NCBI RefSeq assembly: GCF_028389875.1
Contig: NC_084663.1
Coordinates: 161,353,801-161,417,800, forward strand
Direction: 5' to 3'
Length of the DNA: 64,000 bases
DNA from: Rhea pennata
Lineage: Eukaryota; Chordata; Aves; Rheiformes; Rheidae
The position numbers were made by a program, and so were the translations under genes. The notes below the pieces were generated by a model. That model was not told where the DNA came from, ran no database searches, and saw nothing but the letters and a program-made list of their open reading frames with translations. The first letter of the stretch is position 1. Each line of letters opens with the position of its first letter. Shown here piece by piece: positions 49,801-57,300 of this stretch.

Positions 49801-52800
49801 AGTGCAACCATGATGGAAAGTGACCTATACCACAACCCTTCAGGAACACTGTACACTGATCTAATTATTGGGCTGTTTATTCCGTTTCTATGTAAGAGTA
49901 TTGCTTATTCAGCTTTAACAATGCTTCTAATTAAACACCCCACCATAGACATGTAAAGCTTGTTAATGGACAGAGGAACCAGTACTACCAGCTTTAGGAA
50001 TCAAGTTCTGGGTAACCTATTTGGGACTCTACTCATTTCCAGGTCTGGTAAAGGGTACAAGGACTCCAGCTCAATGGTGGGGAAGGGGAGGGAAAGAAAA
50101 CTTGAAGCTTCTCAAAACACAGAACTTTTTCCAGCAGACAGACAGTGATTAAAGTGCCAAATACCAAAGACTCAGCAGTACAGATGAAGCTATGTATGCT
50201 CCAGTGAGATGAGAAACTTAGTTTATGCAAAAAAAAAAAAAAAAAAAAAGAAAGAAAAAAAAAAGCAAGTATAAACATTTTTAAAACTTCCAAATATTTT
50301 ATTTGAATAGTACTAACAGCTATGATTTTTATTATTTCTAAAAGCTGCTATTTTCAGCATTGGCATCAGACCACCACATACTCTTGTATGCCCCAGGTGT
50401 CAATTCAAGTCAGATTCTCTGAAAAAATTCCAAGTCCAAGCCTGATGCAAGAATGGAACAGTACTGTGAGATAAGAAAAGGTACCAGCCCTGACACCTGA
50501 AAAGAAGCCTGTCAGAAGGCACAGTAAAGACACACAGGTGCAGCTAACCTGTTTTTCCAGTTAAATAGACTCACCACAAATAAAACCAAAACCTATCAGA
50601 AAGTTATAATTTATTAGAATAACTGTTGCTAAAATACTTGTATATAAGTATATGAACTCTAACTATATCCTTACATAATAGTCAAACCAACAACACTAAA
50701 AACTTGAAGAAAACACTGCAATTTCAACAGACTTTCAAGTTTCACATTTGGCTACACATTCCTCTCATGTTTCCTATAGAAATCTCCCCTACAAAATACT
50801 CTTTTTTAAAAAAAATCTTGTCCCTGAGCTAGGTAAGAAGTCTCTGTAAACAAGCAAAAGAAATAACTGCATACCAGAAAGACTCAACACAGAGTCACAA
50901 AGGAGAAATATATGCTGTTATTAATTACAGCCATTTAGATTTCCTTCCTATGCCCTCCCCTTTTTTTCAACCTGGAAATTGAACTATTATTTTATAATTT
51001 TATCATGGGGGAGAAGGGTCTTGAGACTTTTTGACTAGGATTATCCTGCACTTAGCTTCAGTTGTAAGATTGCAGCTATTTTAAAATAGATTTGGGCTTT
51101 CCTTTTGTGTATGCATGCACCCATTTTAAGACCAACACCAAACAAAACAAGAAGTATATAAACAATCACAAAGTTTCAGGAGTAGTATGAAAGGGCTCAT
51201 AAGAGGCAGCTTCCTTCCCTGTCCCCTGATCCAATTAAGTTGCATATAATTTCAGTCCAGAAAGTTTTTACTCCTTCAGTTCTCAAAGAAAGTTAATACA
51301 CATTACAAATATTGACAAACCAAAAAATCATGCCACAAACATACCTTCTCCTTCTAAGAAGACTACTTTTTATCCATTGCAGTTTGGGGTGATTTGGTGG
51401 GAAACTCCCCCCCCCCCCAACATATCTATATATCCCCAAAACTCAAGCAGAAAGATTAAAGAAAAAAAAAGGAACATTTCAAATAAGGTTGGTGTTCTGA
51501 CAATAAACAAGTTGACCTTTGTACACCAAAAGCTCATTTCTCTTTCCTCTTATTGTATGGGAAGGAGAGGGGGGAGACAAACCACACTCTTCTTTCCTCC
51601 TCAGGCATCTCTTTCTGTTGCAATAAGGCTGGACAGTCATCCACAAAGGCAGAATCTCCCCAAGAGACAATCAATGTTAAATGAAAGCTTACTCAGCAGG
51701 TGGATGTCAGGGTTTTCCAGGAGGAGAAATTCAGGACATAAAAACAGTAAAGGGCAAACTACAACTTGCCACACCAACAAGTATTCCAAAGCTTTTTACT
51801 GAACTCATCCACTAGCCACATATAAATTAGTTTTCATAAATGTTTACTCTAAGACTCAAAGCTAGTAGACTCACTTGTCCCACTGATTCATCATGGTGCA
51901 ATGAAGACTTCTACAATTGAGACAGCAAGACATAAACCTTAAAATTCCCACTTATATTTGAGTTTAAACCAGTAATGCTGGAAAAAAAAAATCTACATAG
52001 CTGAAATAACATAAGAAAATCTACACTTCTTAACTGAATTTCCTGGGAAGCGGCCTCATGAAATAAGAGGATAACAAGTAAATAATGTCAAGTACCATCA
52101 CCTCACATTCTATTACTCTCTCTCAAAACACATTTATTAAACTATCAGAGTTAATTTAAGAAAATGTACACCAAATCAGAAAGTGTGGCTTTGGTAATTC
52201 TACAAAGCCATGAAACTGCTCATTTACAGAGAATATACTTGGAATAGGTCAGCACTTCTGAGTAAAGAATCCTTAGTAGGGGGAAAAAAACAATGATGTT
52301 TTGTAAGCATACTTTGACCTTGATTAGGTCTTTTTCTTTCAAGAACGGCAGAATATAAATCCAAAAAAGCAATTCAACACCCCACCATGTAGTCACATAT
52401 ACAGAGCATCTTTGCTAAACTGTGTTCCTGTTGCCACTTGGCCAGCTGAAGCTTTCTTTCATTTAGCACATCTTTCAACTGAACTTCTACTATCAAGTCA
52501 GGTTAGCTGCAAGTCCAGACACTTATTCTGAGCACTGACAGTTTCAGCTCCATCTCAGTTTACCCCTCACAGGGACAGGATGTTCCTCACCTGCAACCGC
52601 ATTTCTGAACAACTGTGCAAATGACCAAGCTATAAACTTAACAGGAGCTTGTGAGTATAAGCTTGACTATACAGGTGTTGCTGACAGCATACTTGAAAAG
52701 CAAAGTGGTTGCACGAGGTTCAGATAAACTGCTTCACCAAACTTCAAATATTCATGGTGACACACACACACACGAAAAAAAAAAAACCATGAACAAATGA

Positions 52801-53590
52801 AATGCACTGTCAATAAATTTGCAGGTCAGGCACTAACAACAGCTGAAGGTTACAGACAGCCCCCTCCCCCCCAAAAAAATCCAACGCCTTTTAATTTGAA
52901 AGCTGCATAGAGCTGACACAGAAGCGTTAAGTTTGAAGCCAGTACAGAACCACTCGATGCTGCTGCACAGTTGTGCCGTAAGCCACCACCACATTTCCAG
53001 TTAGCTACCTATCAGCAGGCCACGGAAAGCGAAACGCACACGCGACGACCTGAAGCAGCGCTGACTCAAGTTTCAGCGAAACGCAGCAGGTTACAGGCAG
53101 TGACCGTGGCCCTCACCACACGCGCCCCTTGCAGTAGCTCTGATGAGGTGGCGCTTGTGCAACGCCTTTTTCCTCCGACACGAAAACAGAAAAACATTTT
53201 CTTTCCGGACACCTCGCAAGCGCTGCCGCGACGCGTGCCGCCGCCGACCGGACCCCGCCAGCCGCCTCGGGGGAGGCCGCCGCTGCGCTCCGCTCCGGCC
53301 CTCGGCCCGGCCATGGCGGCTGCCCGCGGGCCGCGTGGGGGGAAGCGCAGCAGCCCGGGCACCCTCGGCCGCCACGACCGTTAACGGCGGCCCGCAGGGA
53401 CCAAAAGCGGCAGCCAAACGGCGGCTCCCTCCCTCCCTCCCTCCTGCGGCGCCGCGGAGGGCGCCCGCCGCCCCCCGCCGTCGCTGCGGCCCCTTTCCCC
53501 GCTCTCACCCTGGTACTGCAGGTCGAAGAGCACCAGCAGGAAGGGCAGCGCGGAGCCCAGGCGGCCGGCGGAGGCCGCGGGAGACACCAT
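15097..53590 (-). CDS. DNAJC3: DNAJC3 (P58IPK), ER-luminal TPR/J-domain co-chaperone; 12 coding exons, 504 residues
   Basis: DNAJC3 binds unfolded clients through TPR repeats and stimulates the BiP ATPase through its J domain in the ER lumen. It was first described as a PKR/PERK inhibitor. Coding exons (high to low coordinate) are 53590-53509, 47152-47042, 43319-43195, 42491-42417, 30061-29909, 28547-28366, 26386-26267, 25416-25311, 25214-25094, 18835-18703, 17875-17727 and 15254-15097. They sum to 1,515 nt, i.e. 504 codons plus TAG, the usual family length. Every junction is GT-AG and the phases agree. A signal peptide covers about residues 1-31, TPR units about 36-390, the J domain about 394-462 with HPD at 422-424, and a Gly/Phe-rich tail follows. 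The start is the first in-frame ATG, in good context (GCGGAGATGG). The introns run from 96 bp (intron 8) to 12.4 kb (intron 4). Confidence 0.98.
15255..17726 (-). other. DNAJC3 intron 11
   Basis: Mostly AT-rich unique sequence. A GC-richer unassigned patch lies at about 16725-17060, and an A-run followed directly by a G-run lies near 17205-17236. I recognise no transposon in it. Confidence 0.6.
17727..17875 (-). CDS. DNAJC3: DNAJC3 coding exon 11: J-domain core with HPD
   Basis: Acceptor ACACCTAG and donor CCCAG|GTAATC. It encodes [20 protein letters not shown] and [20 protein letters not shown], then AAKEVLTDP. His422-Pro423-Asp424 is the motif needed to stimulate Hsp70 (BiP). Confidence 0.97.
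18703..18835 (-). CDS. DNAJC3: DNAJC3 coding exon 10: last TPR and start of J domain
   Basis: Acceptor TTCTGAAAAG and donor AAAAG|GTGAGA. It encodes [20 protein letters not shown], then [14 protein letters not shown] and the J-domain opening [10 protein letters not shown]. Confidence 0.96.
20911..21166 (+). mobile_element. CR1 LINE 3' UTR fragment (second subtype)
   Basis: It begins at GGCAACGGGCACAAACAGAG and ends in a triple ATTCTGYGATTCT terminal repeat. It shares AAACAGAGGAAGTTCCATCT and GGAAAAGYATCTTTCCTGC with the copy at 24.1 kb. The other CR1 copies read GGAATTTCTTCCCTGTGAG at that place. Confidence 0.92.
23700..24383 (+). mobile_element. CR1 LINE, 3' end of ORF2 plus 3' UTR (second subtype)
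   Basis: Decayed RT C-terminal codons ([20 protein letters not shown]) are followed by frame-broken sequence and the full 3' UTR. It ends in ATTCTATGATTCTGTG. It is 5'-truncated, as usual for CR1, and cannot encode an active enzyme. Confidence 0.92.
25094..25214 (-). CDS. DNAJC3: DNAJC3 coding exon 9: TPR 8-9
   Basis: Acceptor TTTTCTTTAG and donor GAAG|GTACGG. It encodes [20 protein letters not shown] and [20 protein letters not shown], residues 319 to part of 359. Confidence 0.97.
25311..25416 (-). CDS. DNAJC3: DNAJC3 coding exon 8: TPR 8
   Basis: Acceptor TTTAATCAG and donor TCGAAG|GTAATT. It encodes [20 protein letters not shown] and [15 protein letters not shown], residues 283-318. Only 96 bp of intron separate it from exon 9. 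Confidence 0.97.
26267..26386 (-). CDS. DNAJC3: DNAJC3 coding exon 7: TPR 6-7
   Basis: Acceptor GTGAAAAG and donor GGCAG|GTAAGT. It encodes [20 protein letters not shown] and [19 protein letters not shown]. Both edges split codons in phase 2, matching exons 6 and 8. Confidence 0.97.
26387..28365 (-). other. DNAJC3 intron 6
   Basis: AT-rich unique DNA. A tandem duplication of ACAGCAAACTTGCACATA (26761-26778 and 26782-26799) is the only structure I see. Confidence 0.55.
28366..28547 (-). CDS. DNAJC3: DNAJC3 coding exon 6: TPR 5-6
   Basis: Acceptor TTCTCAAG and donor CTCAG|GTAATT. It encodes [20 protein letters not shown] and [20 protein letters not shown], then [20 protein letters not shown], codons 183 to part of 243. 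Confidence 0.97.
29909..30061 (-). CDS. DNAJC3: DNAJC3 coding exon 5: linker and TPR 4
   Basis: Acceptor TGTTTGCAG and donor TTGGCA|GTAAGT. It is 51 codons in phase 0, residues 132-182, including the acidic and polar linker [20 protein letters not shown] before [20 protein letters not shown]. Confidence 0.97.
32187..32200. repeat. Poly-G tract (14 G)
   Basis: An uninterrupted G run in intron 4; prone to sequencing length error. Confidence 0.9.
32951..33686 (-). mobile_element. CR1 LINE, RT C-terminus plus internally deleted 3' UTR
   Basis: On the - strand it encodes the RT catalytic-box end [20 protein letters not shown] and [20 protein letters not shown], open for about 180 codons. The 3' UTR goes from GGAATTTCTT straight to CTATGATTCTG, missing roughly 180 nt that the 56.3-kb copy has. 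It lies in the same orientation as DNAJC3. Confidence 0.93.
37302..37336. repeat. Poly-A tract (35 A)
   Basis: The longest homopolymer in the window, without a recognisable retroposon body next to it. Confidence 0.95.
37809..37877. repeat. T25 - 17-nt spacer - A27 inverted homopolymers
   Basis: T at 37809-37833 and A at 37851-37877 can form a 25-bp stem with a 17-nt loop in either strand or in the DNAJC3 pre-mRNA. Confidence 0.93.
42417..42491 (-). CDS. DNAJC3: DNAJC3 coding exon 4: TPR 3
   Basis: Acceptor CATTTCAG and donor AATGTG|GTAAGT. The exon is exactly 25 codons: [20 protein letters not shown] and DFKNV, residues 107-131. Confidence 0.97.
42909..42958. repeat. Direct repeat copy 1, intron 3
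   Basis: The first 45 bases (TTGCTCCTCCCTTTCTCTGA onward) are identical to 43707-43751. One mismatch (A/G) is followed by CAAA in both copies. Confidence 0.93.
43195..43319 (-). CDS. DNAJC3: DNAJC3 coding exon 3: TPR 1-2
   Basis: Acceptor CACTTGCAG and donor ACATCA|GTAAGT. It encodes [20 protein letters not shown] and [20 protein letters not shown], codons 65-106. Its introns carry the two copies of a 45-bp direct repeat. Confidence 0.97.
43707..43756. repeat. Direct repeat copy 2, intron 2
   Basis: Second copy of the 45-bp exact repeat, 798 bp from the first. DNAJC3 exon 3 lies between the two. Confidence 0.93.
43960..44096 (-). mobile_element. SINE with tRNA-Ile-like head and CR1 3' tail
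   Basis: On the - strand the head reads GGTTTAGCTCAGTTGATTAG (A box TTAGCTCAGTTG) and later GTGGGTTCGATCCCC (B box), closely following tRNA-Ile including GCTAATAA around the anticodon. It then switches to the CR1 3' end (TTGGACTAGATGATCTCC, then CAGAGGTCCCTTCC) and ends in ATGATTCTAT. This architecture matches the CR1-mobilised SINEs known from passerine birds (TguSINE type). It is about 137 bp long and in the sense orientation of DNAJC3. Confidence 0.87.
44221..44358 (-). mobile_element. SINE with tRNA-Val-like head and CR1 3' tail
   Basis: On the - strand the head reads GGATAGTGTAGTGGTTATCA, ATCTGCTTTACTTGC and GGTGCTGGGTTCACGCCTC, then CAGTGGAACCA. This follows tRNA-Val(TAC) along its length. 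The tail GGACTAGATGATCTCCAGAG and TCCCTTCCAACCTTA is the same CR1 end as in the SINE 125 bp away. It ends in ATTCTGTGATTC. Confidence 0.85.
44488..44838 (+). mobile_element. CR1 LINE 3' UTR fragment
   Basis: It runs from CTGAGGGGGGAATCTTATCA through GGTTGGACTAGATGATCTCC to the terminal ATTCTGTGATTCTGTG. Its last 60 bases match both SINE tails almost exactly. Orientation is opposite to the SINEs and to DNAJC3. Confidence 0.93.
47042..47152 (-). CDS. DNAJC3: DNAJC3 coding exon 2: first TPR
   Basis: Acceptor TCTTTAAG and donor ATAG|GTATGT. It encodes the mature N-terminus [20 protein letters not shown] and [15 protein letters not shown], helix A and B of TPR 1. Confidence 0.97.
47153..53508 (-). 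other. DNAJC3 intron 1
   Basis: AT-rich DNA with simple repeats (A21 at 50229-50249, C12 at 51407-51418) and no CR1 that I can see. Open frames, the longest being 141 codons at 51377-51802, lack recognisable domains. The CpG island begins at its promoter end, near 53200. Confidence 0.6.
50229..50249. repeat. Poly-A tract (21 A)
   Basis: It is followed by more A-rich sequence with single G interruptions. Confidence 0.93.
53509..53590 (-). CDS. DNAJC3: DNAJC3 coding exon 1: start codon and signal peptide
   Basis: It encodes [20 protein letters not shown] followed by LFDLQYQ, a basic residue and a hydrophobic core typical of ER targeting. The donor is CAGG|GTGAGA. The frame stays open upstream to 53914 but contains no further ATG, so the start is not ambiguous by AUG. 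Confidence 0.96.
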
Positions 53591-53672
53591 CTCCGCCGCG
53601 GCCCCCCCCCCGACGCCCTCAGCGACACTGGCGGCCCCGGCGCCGACGAGCTCCAACTTGTCCGGGATGGGT

Positions 53673-53691
53673 CGTGGGCGCCTCCGATTGG
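53673..53691 (-). promoter_or_regulatory. ER-stress response element (ERSE-I), perfect consensus
   Basis: On the - strand the sequence is CCAATCGGAGGCGCCCACG, i.e. CCAAT-N9-CCACG with exact 9-nt spacing. It lies 83 bp upstream of the DNAJC3 ATG and in gene orientation. In this element NF-Y binds CCAAT and ATF6/XBP1 binds CCACG. DNAJC3 is an established unfolded-protein-response target. Confidence 0.9.
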
Positions 53692-53784
53692 CTGCGCCGC
53701 GCCGCGCCCGCCCGCCCCCCTCGCGCTCGGAAACGTGGAGGCAGCGCCGGGGCCCGCACCGCACCGAGAGCTGACGCCACCACG

Positions 53785-53871
53785 GCGCCTGCGCGGGCAG
53801 GGGACCAGGAAGCCGCTGCCGCCACTGCGCCTGCGCAGGTGGGTGGGCGGGCGGCCGCTCGGCGCCTGCGC
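53785..53871. promoter_or_regulatory. Three GCGCCTGCGC boxes (NRF1-like)
   Basis: Identical 10-mers at 53785-53794, 53827-53836 and 53862-53871. They resemble the GCGCNTGCGC palindrome bound by NRF1, common in CpG-island and bidirectional promoters. Binding is inferred. Confidence 0.5.
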
Positions 53872-53899
53872 AGGAAGGCTGAGGAAGCCGCCGCCCGGC

Positions 53900-54322
53900 G
53901 GGCTTTGCCCTCACTGGGGACAGCGGCGGGGGATGGTGTGGGAGGAGCAGGAATGAGTAGGGCAGCGCCGCCTTCGGGCGGGCAGGGAAGTGCTGAGGGG
54001 GCCCGTGCGGCCCCTTCTCGGCTGCCTGTCCGCCTGTTGGCCGGCTTTTGGGTGTCCGCGGGCTAAGTCCAGGCGATCAGTATGCCCTGAGCCGCCTGCG
54101 GCCCGCCAGGCAGGCGGGAGCCGTGCTAGGGATGTACCCGGCTGGTACGTGTCTGGCTTGGCAGAGCCCAGCATTTCCGTGCGGTAACCCGAGAGCAAAG
54201 CTTGGCTGAGATAGCCTGCCTGGCACCTAGCGAACATCCGTGCGGAAGTATCTTTCCCTTTCTTTCTTTCTTTTTTTTTTTCATAACGCAAATATAATGC
54301 GTTCTCGGTTACCACAGAAAAG
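53900..54322 (+). ncRNA. Possible first exon of a divergent transcript from the DNAJC3 promoter
   Basis: A strong splice donor AAAAG|GTAAGG at 54322/54323 points away from DNAJC3 just outside the CpG island. Divergent noncoding transcripts are common at such promoters, and human DNAJC3 has one annotated as I recall. The start, downstream exons and expression cannot be seen, so this is a weak call. Confidence 0.25.
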
Positions 54323-57300
54323 GTAAGGTTGTATGTGCCTTGTTTGTTGTTTTAAATCGTCTGCTTTATATTGTTGGATAAATCATTGACATTAGGGGCC
54401 TATTATGTAAAGTTATACTCCATCTTTTTTTTTATTATTATTATTTTATCTTGTTCTGATGAGAATTCTGGCTAGCAGTAACAAACTTGAGGCTAGAAAT
54501 CTGATTTGATGACCACAGATTTTTTTTTTCCCCACATTCTGAAGATCTGGTCACATTGCCTTTTTAGGACAAGCTTTTCTTGAAAGAGCAGCCTAGCAAA
54601 TAAAACTGTACGTTACCCCTCTTGAGTATTTCCTGTGGAAGATGGTGCTTCAAAAGGATCACCTTGAAATTTCAGCTGCAGAAGATATTCACAGTAAGAA
54701 CTTGAATAATATAAGTGGTAGATGTGAAATGAATAATTGATGGCATTCTGAAGATGTCAGCGTGAGGAAGAACATGACATCTCTGTAACACTATGGGCAA
54801 GACCAAATATGAAAGCCTAAAACTGAACCTGAGCAGAATGCAATCACTGTTACAATAAATGAATACTTATGATTTTACGTCAGCAAAAAAACATTTTAGA
54901 CCAAAGCCAAATAAAGTGAATGTGATAGAGAAAATTACACCTGCAATAGTGTAATTACCTGATAGTAAAGATAGCAATCTACTTAATGGACCTTTAATAA
55001 CAGGATTAGGAGAAAACAATCTGGAATCTGAAGAAAGCACAAACAGTAGCTGATACTGGAATACCAACCTAAACAGACTGCCCAAGCATAACAGTCCAAG
55101 CATCATATTCCTTGAAACAAAATACAAGCATTCAGATGAAAGTGGCCAAATACCATTCTAGGTATATGCTTAATAAAGAGTCAATATTTAATAAGGGAGA
55201 TCGGTATTTCAGTATGCCCATAGTAGTATATAAAAACAGTGTGTAATGCGAACAGTGCAAAAGGCTGTGCTCAACGAGAAATAATTTTTCATTGTCACTC
55301 TGTGTTCAAGATGTCATCAGGTACATTGATGCCTACATAGTAGTTCTTGAAAGAAACCATAAACCATGGAGAACATTCTTGGTGATCGTAACTCCTAAAA
55401 GGTATAATTTAGAGATTAAATATAAGCCTGGGAGAAGAAAACATGTTAACACATCTTCCCTTGTGCAATTTCAGAAGCAGACAAGATGCAGAAGAAAGAC
55501 TTAAAAGAACAAATGCATATGACATGCCAACATTGTTTTTTTTTTTTTGAAATAATTTCAGAAATAGCAAGCCAACACAGCTATAATGCAGTAAGTCTTT
55601 CGAAATGGTCAATAAAAATTTAGCTGTCTGGGGCCAGAAACAAGTTTTCTCAGCAGCCTTGAGTTTCGGAGTGAAAGAGTTGATGTCAAAGACTACACTA
55701 ATGTTCGAAGTGGTCAAATGAGAAAAAGCCAAAGAATTTTCTGAGTTATTGCTTGTAATATACATAGTAACAGCAGATGGCATTAGTTAGCAATGAATGA
55801 CTTTTTAAGCTCCTCATTGGTTCTGATAGAGATGGTGACTTGAATATAGTGACAGATGTGGATTTAGTTAAATCTGTAGTTTCTATTCATTAACTGAGAA
55901 GCCTACTCAAATATAATATGGTGTGGTGAGAGGTCTGGATTAAGCTTGAAAAGACACAAGGTCCTGAGAAGGACCCTGCCTAGTACCTGTGAGCTAGTAT
56001 TCTGGGCAATACATTTTAATTAACAATCTCTTTTCCAAAAAAAAAAAAAAAAAAAGAAAAAAAAAAGAAAATACAGGAGGAGATCATCCACATGTATTGC
56101 CCCTCCTCACAATCACAATTTTGCTCCAAGTGATCCTTTATATCATTAAATGTAGCAATCTATAGGTAAGTTCTATACTTACTGCAGAGTGGATAGTACG
56201 CCTATTAACTCTTCATTTCTTTGTTTTCAGAAATTTCAGAGTTTTGCTGAGTTCAGGATTTTGAAAAGAGAGACCTGGACAGGCTGGAGAGCTGGGCAGA
56301 GAGGAACCTCATGAGGTTCAACAAGGGCAAGTGCAGAGTCCTGCACCTAGGGAGAAATAACCCTAGGCACCAGTACAAGCTGGGGGCTGACCTGCTGGAA
56401 AGCAGCTCTGCAGAAACAGACCTGGGGGTGCTGGTGGATGACAGGTTGACCATGAGTCAGCAATGTGCTCTTGTCGCCAAGAAGGCCATTGGTCTCCCGG
56501 TGTGCATTGGGAAGAGTGTTGCCAGCAGGTGGAGGGAGGTGATCCCGCCCCTCTCCTCAGCCCTGGGGAGGCCTCATCTCGAGTCCTGTGTCCAGTTCTG
56601 GGCTCCCCAGGACAAGAGAGACATGGAGCTACTGGGAGAGTCCAGTGTAGGGCTGCGAAGATGATCAGAGGGCTGGAGCATCTGCTCTAGGAGGATTGGC
56701 TGTGAGAGCTGGGGCTGTTTAGCCTGGGGAAGAGAAGACTGAGGGGGAATCTTATCAATGTGTACAAGTACCTGAAGGGAGGGTGTCAAGGAGATGGGGA
56801 CAACCTCTTTTCAGTTGTCCCATGTGACAGGACAAGAGGCAATGGGCAGAAATTGAAGCACAGGAAGTTCCACCTGAACGTGAGGGGAAATTTCTTCCCT
56901 GTGAGAGTGACGGAGCACTGGCACAGGTTGCCCAGAAGTTGTGGAGTCTCCTTCTCTAGAGATCTTCAAGGCCCACCTGGATGCAAGCCTGTGTAACATG
57001 CTCTAGGTGACCCTGCTTGAGCGGGGAGGTTGGAGTAGATGATCTCCAGAGGTCCCTTCAAACCTTACTGATTCTATGATTCTATGACTGATTCTATGAA
57101 AAGTTCTAATGGGCACTTTGGGCCCTTAGATTTCTGAGTACTTAAAATGACAAAATTTGAAAAAATAAAAGAGGAAAGAGAGTAATACATTCCCTTGCAT
57201 GCTTTTCAGCTGAGGTTCTAAGGCTGAGAGAGGATACTTTTTCCCTTTTTAATACAATTTGTTTCTTACCTATAAAAATGGTTAACTGTCCCAGTCAGTG

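Larger units (their letters stand above)
53200..54080. promoter_or_regulatory. CpG-island promoter of DNAJC3
   Basis: A strongly GC- and CpG-rich block spans exon 1 and both flanks. It contrasts sharply with the AT-rich intron 1 on one side and the intergenic DNA on the other. It contains the ERSE and the GCGCCTGCGC boxes, and no evident TATA box near the start. Long open frames across it (for example 53143-54066 on +) reflect the lack of AT-rich stop codons rather than coding. Confidence 0.88.

Noticed and set aside
49590..49856. Hydrophobic 88-codon - strand frame in intron 1 that looks membrane-like
   Set aside because: No homology is recognised and no splice signals support it. Hydrophobic residues are expected from T-rich codons in AT-rich DNA.
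53381..53914. N-terminal extension of DNAJC3 in frame with the signal peptide
   Set aside because: The frame is open upstream but has no ATG before 53590 (its apparent start at 53914 is GTG). It would also run through the ERSE and promoter. Starting at 53590 gives the family length of 504.
53143..54066. 307-codon + strand open frame across the DNAJC3 promoter
   Set aside because: It lies in a CpG island where AT-rich stop codons are scarce. It overlaps DNAJC3 exon 1 in antisense, is Arg/Pro/Ala-biased and shows no domain.
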